Part shown: positions 1 to 12,630 of the stretch, piece after piece
Layout of the letters: every line of letters starts with the position of its first letter
How positions within the stretch are numbered: the first letter of the stretch is position 1
Origin: Volvariella volvacea V23
Taxonomy: Eukaryota > Basidiomycota > Agaricomycetes > Agaricales > Pluteaceae
Length of the DNA stretch: 64,000 bases
Direction of reading: 5' to 3'
Assembly (NCBI GenBank): GCA_000349905.1
Contig: KB722748.1
Location: 124,001-188,000, forward strand
Made by a program: the position numbers and the translations under genes
The notes under the pieces: generated by a model
Told to the model about the DNA's origin: nothing
The model's input: the letters and a program-made list of their open reading frames with translations, nothing else
The model's database searches: none

Positions 1-99
1 ATGTGGGCTTCTATTTACGGCGTTGTGCAACGCACAATACTATGGGATAACGAACCCCAAGGACATTCATATCAACTAACTTGCTTAAACTTCTAACAA

Positions 100-2053
100 A
101 TGACGGCCTCCGTGCTGACTTCAACGACAGAGGCAATCTCCTCTGCAAACGACCTGTTAGCGGCGCACTCCGCTCTGATATCCAAGATTCGACACACGCA
201 GCAGGACAATCGACGACAGCTCCATACCCTTCATACCCCACCTCATGAACTGCTACGGCTACCCTTGATACCTGCTTCTCCACCTTCCCCCACAGACGAC
301 GATGTACCAGAGCCTGGCCCATCAAAGCAAGTACAGAGAACAGACTTGCCGCCGGGCAAGCGCGCGCGTGTGGCACGGTACAAGAATTACGTGCCGGAAG
401 AGGAGACGATCAGGAATGACTACTCTCAGAGATATGTCGATGGTGGAGAATGGCCACAAAACTGGGTGCTGGGCGCAGACCCGGAGCATCGGTTCGAGGA
501 GTGAGCATCTCTGTCTTACTTCGTTCTGGGACAGGTGCTAATTGCCTTCAAGATACCCCAAACAGCAACGGCTTTTGAATCTCAAGAAGGCCTCCGTAAC
601 TGAGCATTCACTACCGCCCTCATACCTCTCTTTCAGTGAGATCAGTTCACTCCAGGGTTGCAAGTTCGATGTCATCCTGCTTGATCCACCGTACTCGAGC
701 TCATTCTCATGGGATCAGCTTCAAGAGCTTCCAATACCATCATTAGCAGCTGACCCTAGCTTCGTCTTTCTCTGGGTAGGGAGCGGTGCAGGAGAAGGTC
801 TTGAACGTGGCCGAGAAATATTGGCTAAGTGGGGCTACCGCCGATGCGAAGACGTCGTTTGGGTAAAAACTAACAAGACGACCAACCATGGTCCTGGTGT
901 AAGTCCTTGTATGATAATTCATGCACACCATATTTATAATTTCTACAGACTGATCCACCAACAACTTCTCTGCTCGTCAGAACCAAGCAGCATTGCCTCG
1001 TGGGCATTCATGGAACAGTAAGGAGGTCCACTGATAGCTGGTTCGTTCATTGTAATATCGGTGCGTTATTAAACAATGAGCCGGATATAAAATTTAATAA
1101 TCATATCCCATGGCTTAGATACGGATGTTATCATTTGGGAGGGTGACCCCTCGGACCCAACACGCAAACCCCCAGAGATGTACACGCTAATTGAGAACTT
1201 TTGCCTCGGCATTCGGCGCTTGGAGATCTTTGGAAAAGCAGCTTCCTCACTCCGAAGAGGCTGGGTAACAGCATTGGCGCCAGGCCAAGATGAGCAATTA
1301 CCCCATCCCGAACAAGGTGATAGGCCCGGCATCATCCACGTCGAAGGAGATGAGGGTGGAAATGCAACTCGGTGGGATAAAGAAACCTGGGAAGAAGGGA
1401 TTAGACAACTCGCCAATGGCGGAAAGCCCGTGGTGCCCATGACCGCTGAGATTGACACCCTGAGGCCCAAATCGCCATTCAGACCCGGCCAAACAACAGG
1501 GAACAATGGCTCAGGGAACGCATCATCGGCAGGACCAATGCCCGGAGGGAGATTCAATGGCGGTGTCAGCGGGGGTGTCAGTTTGGGCAATCGCTCTGGC
1601 TTTACCGGCGGAGGACCGCAATCGCATGCCCCAAGTCAAAACCAAATGGGAATACAGCCTATGATGGGGATGGGCATCAACGCCATGGGAATGGGAATAG
1701 CGAACCCCATGGGTGTGCCGGAGGAAGTTATGGCTGGCTGGAATCCCATGTTGGGCAATCTAAATGTAGCCGGGATGGGTGGACTACCAAACGTTGGGGG
1801 AGTTGGGATGGGGATGCCGATGATGAATCAAATGGCTATTGGCGCGGGATTTCAACCACAGGGGCCTGCATTTGGCGGGAACGTGCTGTTCAGCAATGCA
1901 ATGGGAGCGGGATGGGCAGACCAAGGGCAATTCCACATGGACAATTCTTGGGAAGGTGACAACTCGATGGGTGTTGGAATGGGCATGGGTATGAACCCTG
2001 GTATGGGAATGGGTCAGTGGGGGAATACAGGAGGGTATGAAGGGAACTTTTAG
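100..2053 (+). CDS. MT-A70 family protein, METTL14-like (m6A methyltransferase complex subunit)
   Basis: Four exons (100-500, 553-898, 949-1060, 1119-2053) join in frame to 597 residues. The MT-A70 core reads DVILLDPPYSS, then WVKTNKTTNHGPG, TDPPTTSLLVRTKQHCLVG, and VHCNIDTDVIIWEGDP followed by KPPEMYTLIENFCLGIRRLEIFG and RRGWVTAL. The last block and the region before it (YPKQQRLLNLKKAS) are of METTL14/Kar4 type rather than METTL3/Ime4 type. METTL14 proteins pair with METTL3 in the nucleus and hold the RNA; metazoan METTL14 has lost catalysis and reads EPPL where this protein has DPPY. After the core, roughly the last 170 residues are rich in Gly, Met, Asn and Pro (GMGMG-type runs), replacing the RGG tail of animal METTL14. 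The start is the first ATG of exon 1. I am confident of the MT-A70 family and less so of the METTL14 assignment against Kar4. Confidence 0.82.
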
Positions 2054-2223
2054 AGCACAACCTTCAGGGTTTGGACTTTGGAGAGATTGAGATGGAGGAG
2101 TTGCCATACTTGGTTATCAAGTGTATTCTTACGTAATCTAGTCTTTTCATCTTGTCGCTGCGACGACTCTGCACGCTCGCATCGAGCTTCCCCGTCAAAA
2201 CTAATTTTTGGGCCGGGTAGAGA

Positions 2224-5050
2224 ATGGGTAAAAAGGCCACGAAAGCGACCAAAAAGTTTGTCTCCAGCGGCAAGCTGAAGAAGACTATTAAAGCAAGACA
2301 TAAGCACCAACAAATCAAGAAGACCATTCAGAGCCGGAGGGGCGCGCATAAATCGAATGCTGCTGCTGTGAAGGAGCCCGAGGAAGATAGCGAGGACGAT
2401 GAAGAGCCGGTGGTATCTGGTGGTAAATCGTATGGGGACCCTGCATGTTGCAAAGCGCTGGTGAACTGACGCTCAAATAGTAAGATGACCGTGGATGACT
2501 TCTTGGGTGCTGGGTTTATGGATGGAGAGAGCTATGCCGAACAAGATTCTGACGGTGGGGATGAGGTATGTGGAATGTCTGTTTGCTATGCCACAGGACC
2601 TGAGATGCGCAATAGCCAATGTCGGATGAAGAGGACGATGGCGGTGAGGAGGATATCGCTGACGACGAATCATTCGGCTCTGTAGATGACCTGGAAGGTG
2701 GAATCTTCCCTACTCATCTCTTCTAATGGCTAACCAAACCTCACACAGACGAGGGGGAAGCACACATGCTTGAACTATCCAAATTAGCAGAGAAGGATCC
2801 TGAGTTTTACAAATACCTGCAAGAGAACGACAAGGAACTGTTGGACTTCAACCCCGACGCCGTAGATGATGCTGATTCTGATGAAGAAATGTCGGTTGAA
2901 GAAGCGGATGAGGAGGACAAGTTACCAGTTCTGTCAAAAGAGCAACTCCGCAAATGGCAGAAGGCTCTGCTAGAGGTATCACGTTGTTTCTTCTAACTAG
3001 TGGTTAATCGCTAACCATGCGGTTCACAGCAACGGTCATTACGTGCTCTACGCAAACTCTTACTTGCCTTCAAGTCAGCCGTCTACATGAACGATGAAGG
3101 GCACACGCTAGCGTGGAGTATCGACAATTCCTCAGGTTCGCCCTGCCCTTCATTCTTTCGGATGTCGACTTATGTCTACTAGTTTACAACAAGCTGCTCG
3201 TCACCACGCTCAAGTATACCCCCGTTGTACTGATGCACCATGTACCGCACAAGACCCTTCCTAATGGCAAAATGTAAGCTGTTGTGTCCCCTAGTATGTA
3301 CCGAACCACCAAATTCACTCAAGCTTGCACCAGAAAGCCACCCACGCAAACATCAAAACTTAAAACACTCCAAAAGATGGTTCTTAACTATTTTCATAAT
3401 GTGATAAACCTCCTTTCACAACTCTCAGACGAAGCAATGCTGGAGATTGCTGTTACTGAGAGTGCCAAAATTATCCCGTATATTCTCAGTAGCCGTAAGG
3501 CTGTGAAGCAATACCTTAAGGTGAGTTTCATCGGCTACTCGTTGTATGACACTTACGGTCCCTCATAGAAATGTCTTGAACTATGGTCCACCTCCCATGA
3601 TGACGTGCGGATAGCGTCTTTCCTTGCCATTCGAAAACTGGCATCGACAACAGATGAATCAATATTAGACCAAGTGCTTAAGGTACGCTCTCAGAGGCCA
3701 CTTCACGGTCTACGAATGTGACATCTTTGCTTCTGTTCTTCTGACATTACTCATGCATCTTCTATCAGGGTGCTTATCTTACTTTAATCCGATCCTCAAA
3801 ATCGACAACGGCACATTCCCTGCCGTCAATCAACTTGATGAAAAATTCTGCGTCAGAAGTATTCTGTCTCGATCACGCCACAACGTATCAACATGCCTTC
3901 GGATACATACGCCAACTTGCTATCCACTTGAGGAATAGCATTAAAACAAAAACAAAAGTATGTGTCAATTTTCCTCCATCAAATCTGCCCAACGCTGTTT
4001 TCCGAAGAGGACAGACGTGCTCATCCAGATCTCATTCTTCCACCCCTCTCTCTCGGTTTCGGCTTTTTGCGTGTCATGGATTTTCTTTAGGAATCGTACA
4101 AATTGGTCTACAATTGGCAATACGTCCATTGCGTCGACTTTTGGTCAATAGTGCTCGCGAAAGCATGTGATGCTCGGGTCGAGCGGGAGACCGGCAAGCC
4201 AAGTGAGCTCAAACCTCTAATCTACCCACTCGTTCAAGTTAGTCTGGGTGCGATCAAGTACGTAGCTCGGTCTTCGGTACACTCTCCATAGCTACCCCAA
4301 ATCTCCTCTACCCTACGAAGAGAACAAGGCTTCTGACGTTATTCGTTTTAGGCTGATACCTAATAACCGCTCTTACCCCTTCCATCTCCACATCATACGC
4401 TCCCTGTTGCATCTAACGCGACACACGGAGACTTACGTCCCCATCTCTCCATACTTGCTTCCTCTTCTGACATCCACAATTGCGCCGTCATCCCGACCTA
4501 AATCCTCGACCCTCCGACCGTTGGATCTTGAAGTAAGCATTCGTGCACCGCAGCAATACGCAAAAACCCGAGTGTACGGGGAATGCATAATCGAGGAGTC
4601 AGCTTATTTATTAGCTGAGTGGTTGGTCAGCACCCCAGTTCACGGTAGCATAGGATTCCCGGAAGTTATTGTCCCTGTTATCGTGCAACTGCGGAGAACA
4701 CTGAAGACGGCCAAGTCTTCTGGGTATCAGAGTAAGGAAGTTGGGCAGGTTAAGACCCTAGTGGAGAGAATAGAAGAGAGCGCGCAGTGGGTTGAGGGGC
4801 AGAGACATAATGTCTCTTTTGCACCTGGAAAATTGGCACAGGTGGAGCAGTGGGAGCGCAATCTCGCCTCACGATTGGATGAATCCCCCCTGGCTAAATA
4901 TGTCAAAGTGCAACGCAAAGCAAGAGAGAAACGCCAGAAGCTGGTTGAAAAGGTGAGTGACTCGGTCTTCCATTACTCTCAACGTGGCAGTGCTGATCTC
5001 CAAAATAGGCGTTGCGCGGCGAGGACGAGGTCTTGGATGAAGGCGATTGA
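2224..5050 (+). CDS. NOC2: Noc2-type nucleolar complex protein, 60S ribosome biogenesis
   Basis: About ten short exons. The N-terminus is very basic ([20 protein letters not shown]), followed by acidic runs and then the Noc2 domain: [20 protein letters not shown] near the start, [20 protein letters not shown], a HEAT-like stretch, the signature [19 protein letters not shown], and [25 protein letters not shown]. The C-terminus is charged ([20 protein letters not shown]) and ends after a last intron at 5050 ([13 protein letters not shown]). Noc2 forms heterodimers with Noc1 or Noc3 and drives pre-60S maturation and export from the nucleolus. The gene starts only 171 bp after the stop of the METTL14-like gene, on the same strand. 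The ATG at 2224 opens the typical lysine-rich N-terminus. Confidence 0.9.
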
Positions 5051-5516
5051 TATCGCGTCTGCGGAAGGCACAGCTTGTGACATCAGGGAACCTGATACAA
5101 TAATTGTAATGATCCACCCTCCTGTCGCAATCTTTGATTTGTATCATGCTACTATAACTAGCGGGGATATACCTCGTTTTGAAAAGCTCGCTCGAGGATT
5201 GCCGAAAGGTTTACTATTTGCATAAATGTCATACAATGTGGGAGCAACATGGCAGAACCCGCAAAGTCAACGTCATTCGTGATTCTAGCATCGCGTGGTT
5301 AAATGCACCAAGCACATTAACAGAACGAGAAAGTAGAGATAAAGGAGCTTATTCGTGGACAGCAAGAGCGAAAGAAACACGGATATCAGCGAAAAGGAAC
5401 CCTTCGGTGTCATTGACTTGATGATTGAACGCGCGAGTTCCCGAGGTGCATTCTAAGGTTGCAACCCCCCAAGCCCCTCCCAACCAGATGGACATGCGAA
5501 CAAACGAAGGTTTGAG
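5051..5516. other. Intergenic, 466 bp, convergent 3' ends
   Basis: Lies between the stop of NOC2 (+) and the stop of the small mitochondrial-type gene (-), so it should hold two 3' UTRs. I see no convincing reading frame, RNA gene or repeat. Confidence 0.5.
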
Positions 5517-5895
5517 TTACCAAATCCCAAAGAATATTTTCCACCAAGGTCGGCCGATCCCTTGGGCACTCTTCTGGTAACCCTCCAATAGTCGATCATA
5601 ATGATGGGGCACTGAAGCCGGCTGCAATGTCTTTTTGGAAAGTGGATACTGGGGTGGGCAGGAACAAACCAGGTGAATGGCGCAAGTAAATAGTTTCGCG
5701 GGAGAAGCACACCTTTTTGGAGACCTCGTTGTCACTCAACGAGCGTGCTGCTTGAACGACGCGACCGCTAAGCCTCGGGTGGTTCGCCAGAGATTGAAGG
5801 AAGGTCTGGAGCTGCAGATTGGGTCTGAAGGGATCCTTGACCCATGCATCCGCAATGGTACGCATCTGCTGAGCCAGTTTAGTCTGCGCCGCCAT
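5517..5895 (-). CDS. Small conserved protein, possibly mitochondrial complex III assembly factor (Cbp6/UQCC2-like)
   Basis: Two exons, complement(5713..5895) and complement(5517..5648), joined over a 64-nt GTGTGC...CCCCAG intron, give 104 residues. The N-terminus (MAAQTKLAQQMRTIADAWVK) can form an amphipathic helix. The middle (DPFRPNLQLQTFLQSLANHP) and C-terminus (RLLEGYQKSAQGIGRPWWKIFFGIW) look like a constrained, conserved small protein. The size and the 'ADAWVKDPFRPNLQL...YKK' layout recall the UQCC2/Cbp6 family, which helps translate and assemble cytochrome b in mitochondria. That is a guess from general resemblance; I cannot verify the family. There are no membrane segments and no CxC motifs. 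Confidence 0.55.
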
Positions 5896-7428
5896 GAGAG
5901 ATACGGGTATGGAGGGATGGTGATAGACTGGTTAAGAAATGAAATCTCAGCGACAAACCTTGGAAGATTGAGCACGTGGGAGAGTTGATGACGCATTTGC
6001 CATATTTGGAAGGATATTGCTTGTCCGTGTTTATACACTTCTGTGTAGTGTCACTTGCCAGTGGCACGGCTTGTCGTGACCAATACTTACTATTGCTCGC
6101 AGGCCAGCCAGCGGTTCAACGAAGAATACTACCGCGACTATGTCCAGATGCCTAATGCTTGTGTGTCAGCATAAGTGCAGACCAACCTATTTAGCCGAGC
6201 AGAGGTGGTCCACTACCTCGGATTCCAGGATCAAGAAAAAAAATTCATCTGCACGAGGTTCGGTGTATCCCAACTCCTATCTCCTAGAAAGAGCAATTTG
6301 AAGCTCCAGATTCTTTGTTTTGGCATTGGTTCCGCGATTTGGAAAGCCCTTGCCTTACCAGAAAGAGGATAGGCGACATCCATCGCTCATGAATCCTGAC
6401 GATCCTTTCCCAAGTCTCACAGCATGTCCTGGTGTTTCTCCGGAAGGTATTTCGGTTGCGATAAGACCTATCAAACGGTATCGTCCTTAGGCGATCTTCT
6501 AGATTTGGTGCTTGCGGCATAATCCTTAATTTCTCGTGGCGGGTACACCCACGGACTGTCTAATGTACCCTGTGTGGCTCACATGCCTGCCTACGCAAGG
6601 TTCGCAACTATTTAAGACGTATACGGAAACCTGCGGTGCAGGAAAATCCCTAGTGTCGCCCATCCCATCTAGAACAATTGACTGGGTGGTGGTGTGCGAA
6701 TAGCCGTGAGTTTTATAAGGCCACTACCGCCTATATTGTGCGGCACGTTTTGGGGCTCTCCAGTTAGAGAAGTTATTTCAAATACTAGTCCGCGGACGCG
6801 AAGATGGTCTCGCACAGCTGTCACCCCATTGGAAGATCTTTGCAGATCCTCACATTTTGTCATACACAAGTCCCTGCATCAAATTGTACGATGTACTGAA
6901 TTGAATCTCCATGCCCTGTGGGACGGATAGATTCCATGGCTAGCTTCTACGCCACTCACATTACTCTAGAATTTCCGCCCCATTTCGTGTGCATATTATA
7001 CTTGGTGGATATTGTCGGAATCAGGACCTATTCTCGTATATCTATATACTTACTTTCGTGGGGTATTCATGCCGTAGGTATTAATTAATTGGGAAACATG
7101 AGTTACTTCGCCACCGGAATTTTTAGAATGTAGAGCTCTGTTCAACTTTTCCAGATTGCTAATTTTGTGTGGGCGATACAATTCTCAGCAATGTACCGAT
7201 ATTAAGTTGAACATTTCAGCAACCATCCATCTGACGCCCGCAATACTTGGTACATTTTAGACGCCCATTACGCAGAAGTGATAGGGTTGGCTGCCAAACA
7301 AGTACACAGCCACCCAGGCACTGCATCGCTTGGGGCAGGCGCTGATGGCTGTTGCAGGCGAACTGTTTCTTGGTTGACTTTCTTCCTCTCGACACGATAC
7401 CCCACGACATCGACGCCGACGCGACACA
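5896..7428. other. Intergenic, about 1.5 kb, AT-richer, no gene seen
   Basis: Frames here are short and broken, and none has recognisable content. The stretch should contain the promoter of the Hsp70-like gene (start 7429) and that of the small - strand gene (start 5895). A non-coding transcript or eroded element cannot be excluded. Confidence 0.45.
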
Positions 7429-10400
7429 ATGAGCTGCTGTGGTCAACCGAAAAACGAGGGCCAAGTCCCTACAAACCGAATGCCCCCAGCGCCCGCTCCT
7501 GCATTCGTCAACACTCAACCGGCATTTCAGCCCCAGCCTGAGTTCAAACCAGCGGCCTTCCAGCAACCAGGACTGACGAGCCCCCCTCCAACTCATGCCT
7601 TCCCCCACGTCAACGGAATCAATGGTCAAATCAATGGTCAACCAGGCTGGACGCCGTCGACATCATCACCACCGCCCGGCGCGATGGCTCCTGCAATTAC
7701 GGGGTCATCCCAAATTCAAAGCTCTTACACCGGAACTACATATAACCCCAATGTCTTTACTCCAAACGGAACTATCGTCCGACCTCCCAATGCTGTATCG
7801 CCTGGGGCACAGTTTAGTCAACTACAATCCGCTCCTCCGCCTGATGAAGGGAAAATGTCTGTCTCGATAGATTTTGGTGCGCGACACAACTCATTAATTT
7901 CCGTGTAAGATATTAATCACGATGCGGAATAGGTACGACATTCTCTGGTATCGTGAGTATATGTGAACAGCACGAGTGTACTGCTTTGTGCTTACCACGA
8001 GGCAGGCCTATGGATCGTCACGTATTGCAGGGGGAAGAGTGCAGCAGATTCTCAATTGGCCGGGATCATTCGAGACACACAGAAAGGTCAGCTCGAATAC
8101 ACCTATCGCAACATGTGTTCTTTTCGCAAAATTTTACTAATTGTGTACCATAGATACCTACTTGTCTACTTTACGACGAGAACGGCCAGATCCTTGCCTG
8201 GGGGCTGGAGGCGAAGAATGCTGGACCTTTACCTGGAACAACTCGTTGCGAATGGTTCAAGCTCTTCCTGGAACCCCATGCACTACGTGATGAGTCAGCT
8301 ATTGATCCACGACTACCCCAACTACCTGTTCGTGTCACAAACTTCCCTACCCCGCACTGCCATTCCACTAATCACAGCATCATCACAATAGCCAGGAAAA
8401 AAGGCTCTCGACCTTATCATCGACTTCCTTAGTTGTCTCTGGGAATACGCAAAGGAGCAAATTACAAGGGAGATTGGTGCCGTCGCTGACCTCAGTGCGT
8501 CATTCATATTCACGTTCTACGTTTCTAAATCACCTAACATTCACCTTGTCATCCCCATCTCCACTCAGACTCCGCCGACGTATGGCTGACAGTTCCTGCC
8601 GCATGGGATGCTAAAGGCTGTGATATGATGAGAGAAGCTGCCATTGCTGCCGGTCTAGTCGCAAGTGCAAGGGCTGATGACCGGACTTGGAGAGACCGTC
8701 TGAGGATTATCACGGAACCCGAAGCAGCCGCTGTGCACTGCGCCAACTTGACTGATGTGCACAACCTTAAGCCTTCTCAGAACTTTGTGGTTTGTGATGC
8801 TGGTGGTGGTACTGTTGATTTGGCTGTGTACAAGGTGAGTCGTCGTTACCATCTAGCCTGATGATCCTTCCCGTATCCTATTATGTCTACTTCCGTTGTC
8901 GTGTGTTACGCTTGGAAGGAATGGCTAACAAATATCTTCTAGATTATTGGTCAAATGGCCGCCCTTGAGATTGCTGAGATGTGCGCTAGGTCTGGTGCCA
9001 ACTGTGGTAGTCTATTCCTTGATCTTCGTTTCCGTGAGCTCGTCAAGGTAAGCCCTTCACCAAAGTTTCTCTTCAGAAACGCCTGCAATGATGATCTGCG
9101 TAGACTCTATTGGCCGACCATCCCGCACATCTGGACCCAGCATCCTTGGCTTACTTCAGTTCGTCACCTGCTCTGCTTAATGGATTATGATTAACTTTGT
9201 TATCAGTGCATTCCTTCAGTGAAACTGATAAGATGAACTATACTGGTCTTCAGGACGATGGTGAGCACATCCCCGAGTCCGAGGACTTGATTCACTCTCC
9301 CTGGATGCTGACGATCGACGTAATGACACTGCTATTTAGATAACATGTTCCACTTCAATTGTTTCAATGTCGATGATCCTCACGATCCTAGTGTTGGACT
9401 CATAGACGGTCAACTAGCTATTCCTGGAAACCTATTACGAAGAGAAGTTTTTGACCCCGTTATTGCACAAGTATGTCACTCGTTCATCCCCGAATCCATT
9501 ATTACGGCCACATCTCGGCTCTTTTTCCATTGTGACACTCGTGGCGTTCTCTGTCAAACTTACTAAACCCATAACGTCGTCGTTAGGTCCTACAATTGAT
9601 TGAAGACCAAATCCGGAAAGTAAACCAACCTATTGACGCACTACTACTCGTCGGTGGTTTCGCCGGAAGTGAATATCTCAAGACAAGGGTTGAGGTTTGT
9701 TCGCCCCATTCATGGCTAACTTTATTTCGGATGTACCCTTATCTAACTCGTCACCTTCCTTTTCTACGCCGCTTTCTATCTTGGCCATTGTTACATTGTC
9801 GTACAGGAGCAATTTGGGTCCAGGATCAGAGTTATTGCTCGGCCGCCAGATGCAGACACAGCTACTCTACGCGGCGCGGCACAATACGGATTGGCTCGAA
9901 GACCACTTGTATCTAGTGTAATCGCACCACGCTCATACATCATGAAAGTAAGATGTCTCACGAATGCTCTATTCCATCATTCTGATTGCATCAACCTCTT
10001 CTTTCTCTACTCATACATGTTACGCCACTTTATCCTCTCTCTCATACCATGCGGATGGTCTAGGTCAAACTTCCTGCCGAACAAGAAGACTGGCTGAAAC
10101 GTCCAGCATATATCAAGCCAAATGACGCAGGAGTACCAATATGTGAAAATAGGTATGCAGCCCGCCCTTGTTCTTACTTCTCTGCCTTCCCATGTCCACA
10201 TTTCTCCATCTCTGCATCTTTGATCTGCTGGATTCCAGTGATCCTTCTACCTTACGTTACGATTGCTGCCGGCGGCTCGATCGCATGTCATTCATTTATA
10301 TGCTAAATTTTTTCGTAGGTTACAATATCTCGTATCGAAGGGTGCAATTATTCGAAAAGGGTGAGTTTGGGACATTAAAACTTTTGTTCTCGTCACCGGG

Positions 10401-11126
10401 CTTCCCTGGAAAGCAAGGAAGTTGCCGTTTTCGTCATAGATGATGCTAACATACGCTGCTGTCATTTTTTTCATATGATACCTTGCGATGTAGACAACGG
10501 TTGACGACCAAGTTCTGGTATGTGTTTTAATTTCCGCTTGTAATCTTCACTTCATGACCGCCGCCACACCCATACCCGTTCTGTTCTTCTTCGCCTTACT
10601 GCACTCGTTATTTTCGTTTTTTTCCCTCCATATGTCACTTTGACGGGATGTGACTAACATCTATGCAGTAAATTCTCTAAAACCACACAGGGTGAGTTAC
10701 TAAATTTTGATATACCATTTCCGAGAATGCGTCATCTGACGCAGATCCTATATAGATTCTACATTCCTCGCAGTGTTGTATACTAGCGAGACGGACAAGA
10801 TAATGCGGTACACGGATGAAGGGGAGACAAGTGAACTATGTAAATGGACTGTAGATCTTTCTTCCCTTCCTACGTTCCAGCGGAATGCAGCTATGCCTTC
10901 TCCAGGCGGATTCTACACTGGTGAGTACGGGTTCATTACCGCTTTGGAGTTCTATTCTGATGCTGTGTGACACAGAATTCGAGCTTGGGTTAGAGCTAGA
11001 TAGTGCCGAAGTGAGAGGTATTCTGCTGTACAGCGGCCAAGAATGGGGAAGGTAAGTATAGTGCATTCCTTCCTGGACTGCCCGTTGACTTTGCTATGTA
11101 GAGTAACGTTTGACTTTCTTGGATAA
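7429..11126 (+). CDS. Hsp70-like ATPase (HSPA12-type actin-fold protein)
   Basis: Many short exons. The first 140 residues (starting MSCCGQPKNE) are Pro/Gln/Asn-rich and low in complexity; the Hsp70 nucleotide-binding fold follows. Phosphate-1 is split by an intron (SIDFG | TTFSG). Next come WLTVPAAWDAKGCDMMREAA and RLRIITEPEAAAVHC, phosphate-2 (VVCDAGGGTVDLAVY) and the adenosine motif (ALLLVGGFAGSEYL). There is no classical substrate-binding domain or EEVD tail; the protein ends EVRGILLYSGQEWGRVTFDFLG. This is the divergent HSPA12A/B-like group, expanded in Agaricomycetes with no settled biochemical role. The ATG at 7429 is the first in frame. Exon borders between 9.9 and 10.8 kb are the least certain, because the introns there are closely spaced. 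Confidence 0.85.
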
Positions 11127-12630
11127 GAAATGGCCGTTGACCTGAGCGGCAGTGCGTGGACATATGAGACGTGCATTAATTGGTGGATATTTTAATCTCA
11201 TTCATATACCTAGTAATCTTGTTAGTACTCATTGAATACCCCCGAGATTCAGATGCATTATCTACTTTGTCGGGCAGACGGCATGGACTAGGGAATGATG
11301 CTTGTGTGCTCGGGTACTTCCGATATGTGCATGTGTGGCCCAGTTGGGGATTACAGCATGGTTGGGTGGCTGACGACAAGCTACTGATTAGCTCTTGCTT
11401 TCCCTTGCGCTCTGGAGCCATCCCTCCGTCACCATCGCATCCACCGAATGCGGCTCACTTATCTCCCCTGACGCATGGTGTCCATGCTTGCTTGATGCGC
11501 CAGATTTGTGCGTGTTACCGCCGTTTCCTCCGACAGCGATTAGCCGCCTTTCCCATTCGCAAATTCCCGAGAAGATTGGTGAGATGAGCGGGTAATGACT
11601 CCAAAATGGCGTGCCCGTTGCAAACTCATATTGATAGGAACCTATCCTTTTTTTTCTCTTTTTGCTCGGCAGTTGAGATTGCGGAATCTGGACTCTTTGG
11701 CCGGAGGCCCATGGCGGGCGTTCCGTCTGGCTGAAAGCAGTAAGATAAAAGGTTCTGCACAGGACAAAAACAGCAGCATTTTTAGAGCATTTTATGATAG
11801 CCCGTGTGCACGGGGATTCACACGTTCGAGCCGCCTGGGCTGTTTTTATGTACAGGGGGTGGTGACGGCGGTCATGTCTGCGCATGCATCGCAGGTGTAC
11901 ATCTTTCTCGCGGATGGGAGACCGAAGGCGATCTGCACCGGTGCAGGATTTCAGATTGGCTTTTTCTCTGGCTTGTCGTGATGCTGTCTTCCATGGCTTC
12001 GTCCCCTTCTGGCCTTATCGGTGTAGCCCCAAATGCACAAGGTTGAGACACCTCCTCGGCCTCGGTACCTGTTTATCGGGGAGGGGGGCGTGGAGAGGAA
12101 TAGAAAAGGAAGAGGGGGAGAAGGCGCAGGAGAGACCCGAGGGCAATTTCCGTTGGAGAATATTGAGCCGTTCTACGTTAAGATTGAGATGAAGGCCTTG
12201 GTAAGTGTGTGTACTTATGTATGTATTGTCTGCATGGTGACCATAATGATGTGGAAGCCGGAATTTGCCGGATGCCGGATAACTTGGAAGGGATTTTCCA
12301 TGAAATCTACGATAGCCAATTTGGCCACCGGAAGGACCGATCTCTGGTCCCCATTCGCTGGACATGAGTCTGAGGATCTCGAGGGGCGCTCTGGGGGGGA
12401 GGGCGTCATCAATATATGATCTCACAGGCCCAATCTTATAAAGCCCCGTCCTAAGAAATCTCGTCCGCTTGCTCAGTACGTCGCTGGACTTCTTCGCCCA
12501 CTATTCAAGCAAGTATTATCCGCCTTCTCCGACATTTCGCAATTCGGCTTGTCATCATTCCCCAGTGGTCCGCTCAAGCCTTGCACCTCACCTTCGTCTT
12601 TCTCATCCATCCTACACCCCCGTCCAACCC
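11127..12630. other. Intergenic, about 1.5 kb, upstream region of the ALO gene
   Basis: No frame here has recognisable content. It includes a T/C-rich tract near 11650 and a TATA box at 12437. The pyrimidine-rich 12440-12630 stretch just before the ALO start resembles a fungal 5' UTR. Confidence 0.45.
12437..12442 (+). promoter_or_regulatory. TATA box of the ALO gene
   Basis: TATAAA in the context CCCAATCTTATAAAGCCCC, 189 bp upstream of the ALO start codon. A CT-rich stretch follows, as expected of a fungal leader. Confidence 0.5.

Noticed and set aside
1784..2107. His/Pro-rich - strand frame opposite the METTL14-like tail
   Set aside because: Shadow of the Met/Gly-rich repeats of the + strand gene.
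5677..5988. + strand frame over the small mitochondrial-type gene
   Set aside because: The - strand model has a clean intron, a conserved-looking product and proper start; the + frame has none.
12469..12630. Upstream in-frame extension of the ALO protein
   Set aside because: It begins with TTG, not ATG, and follows the TATA box closely; it is the 5' leader. The ATG at 12631 fits the family.
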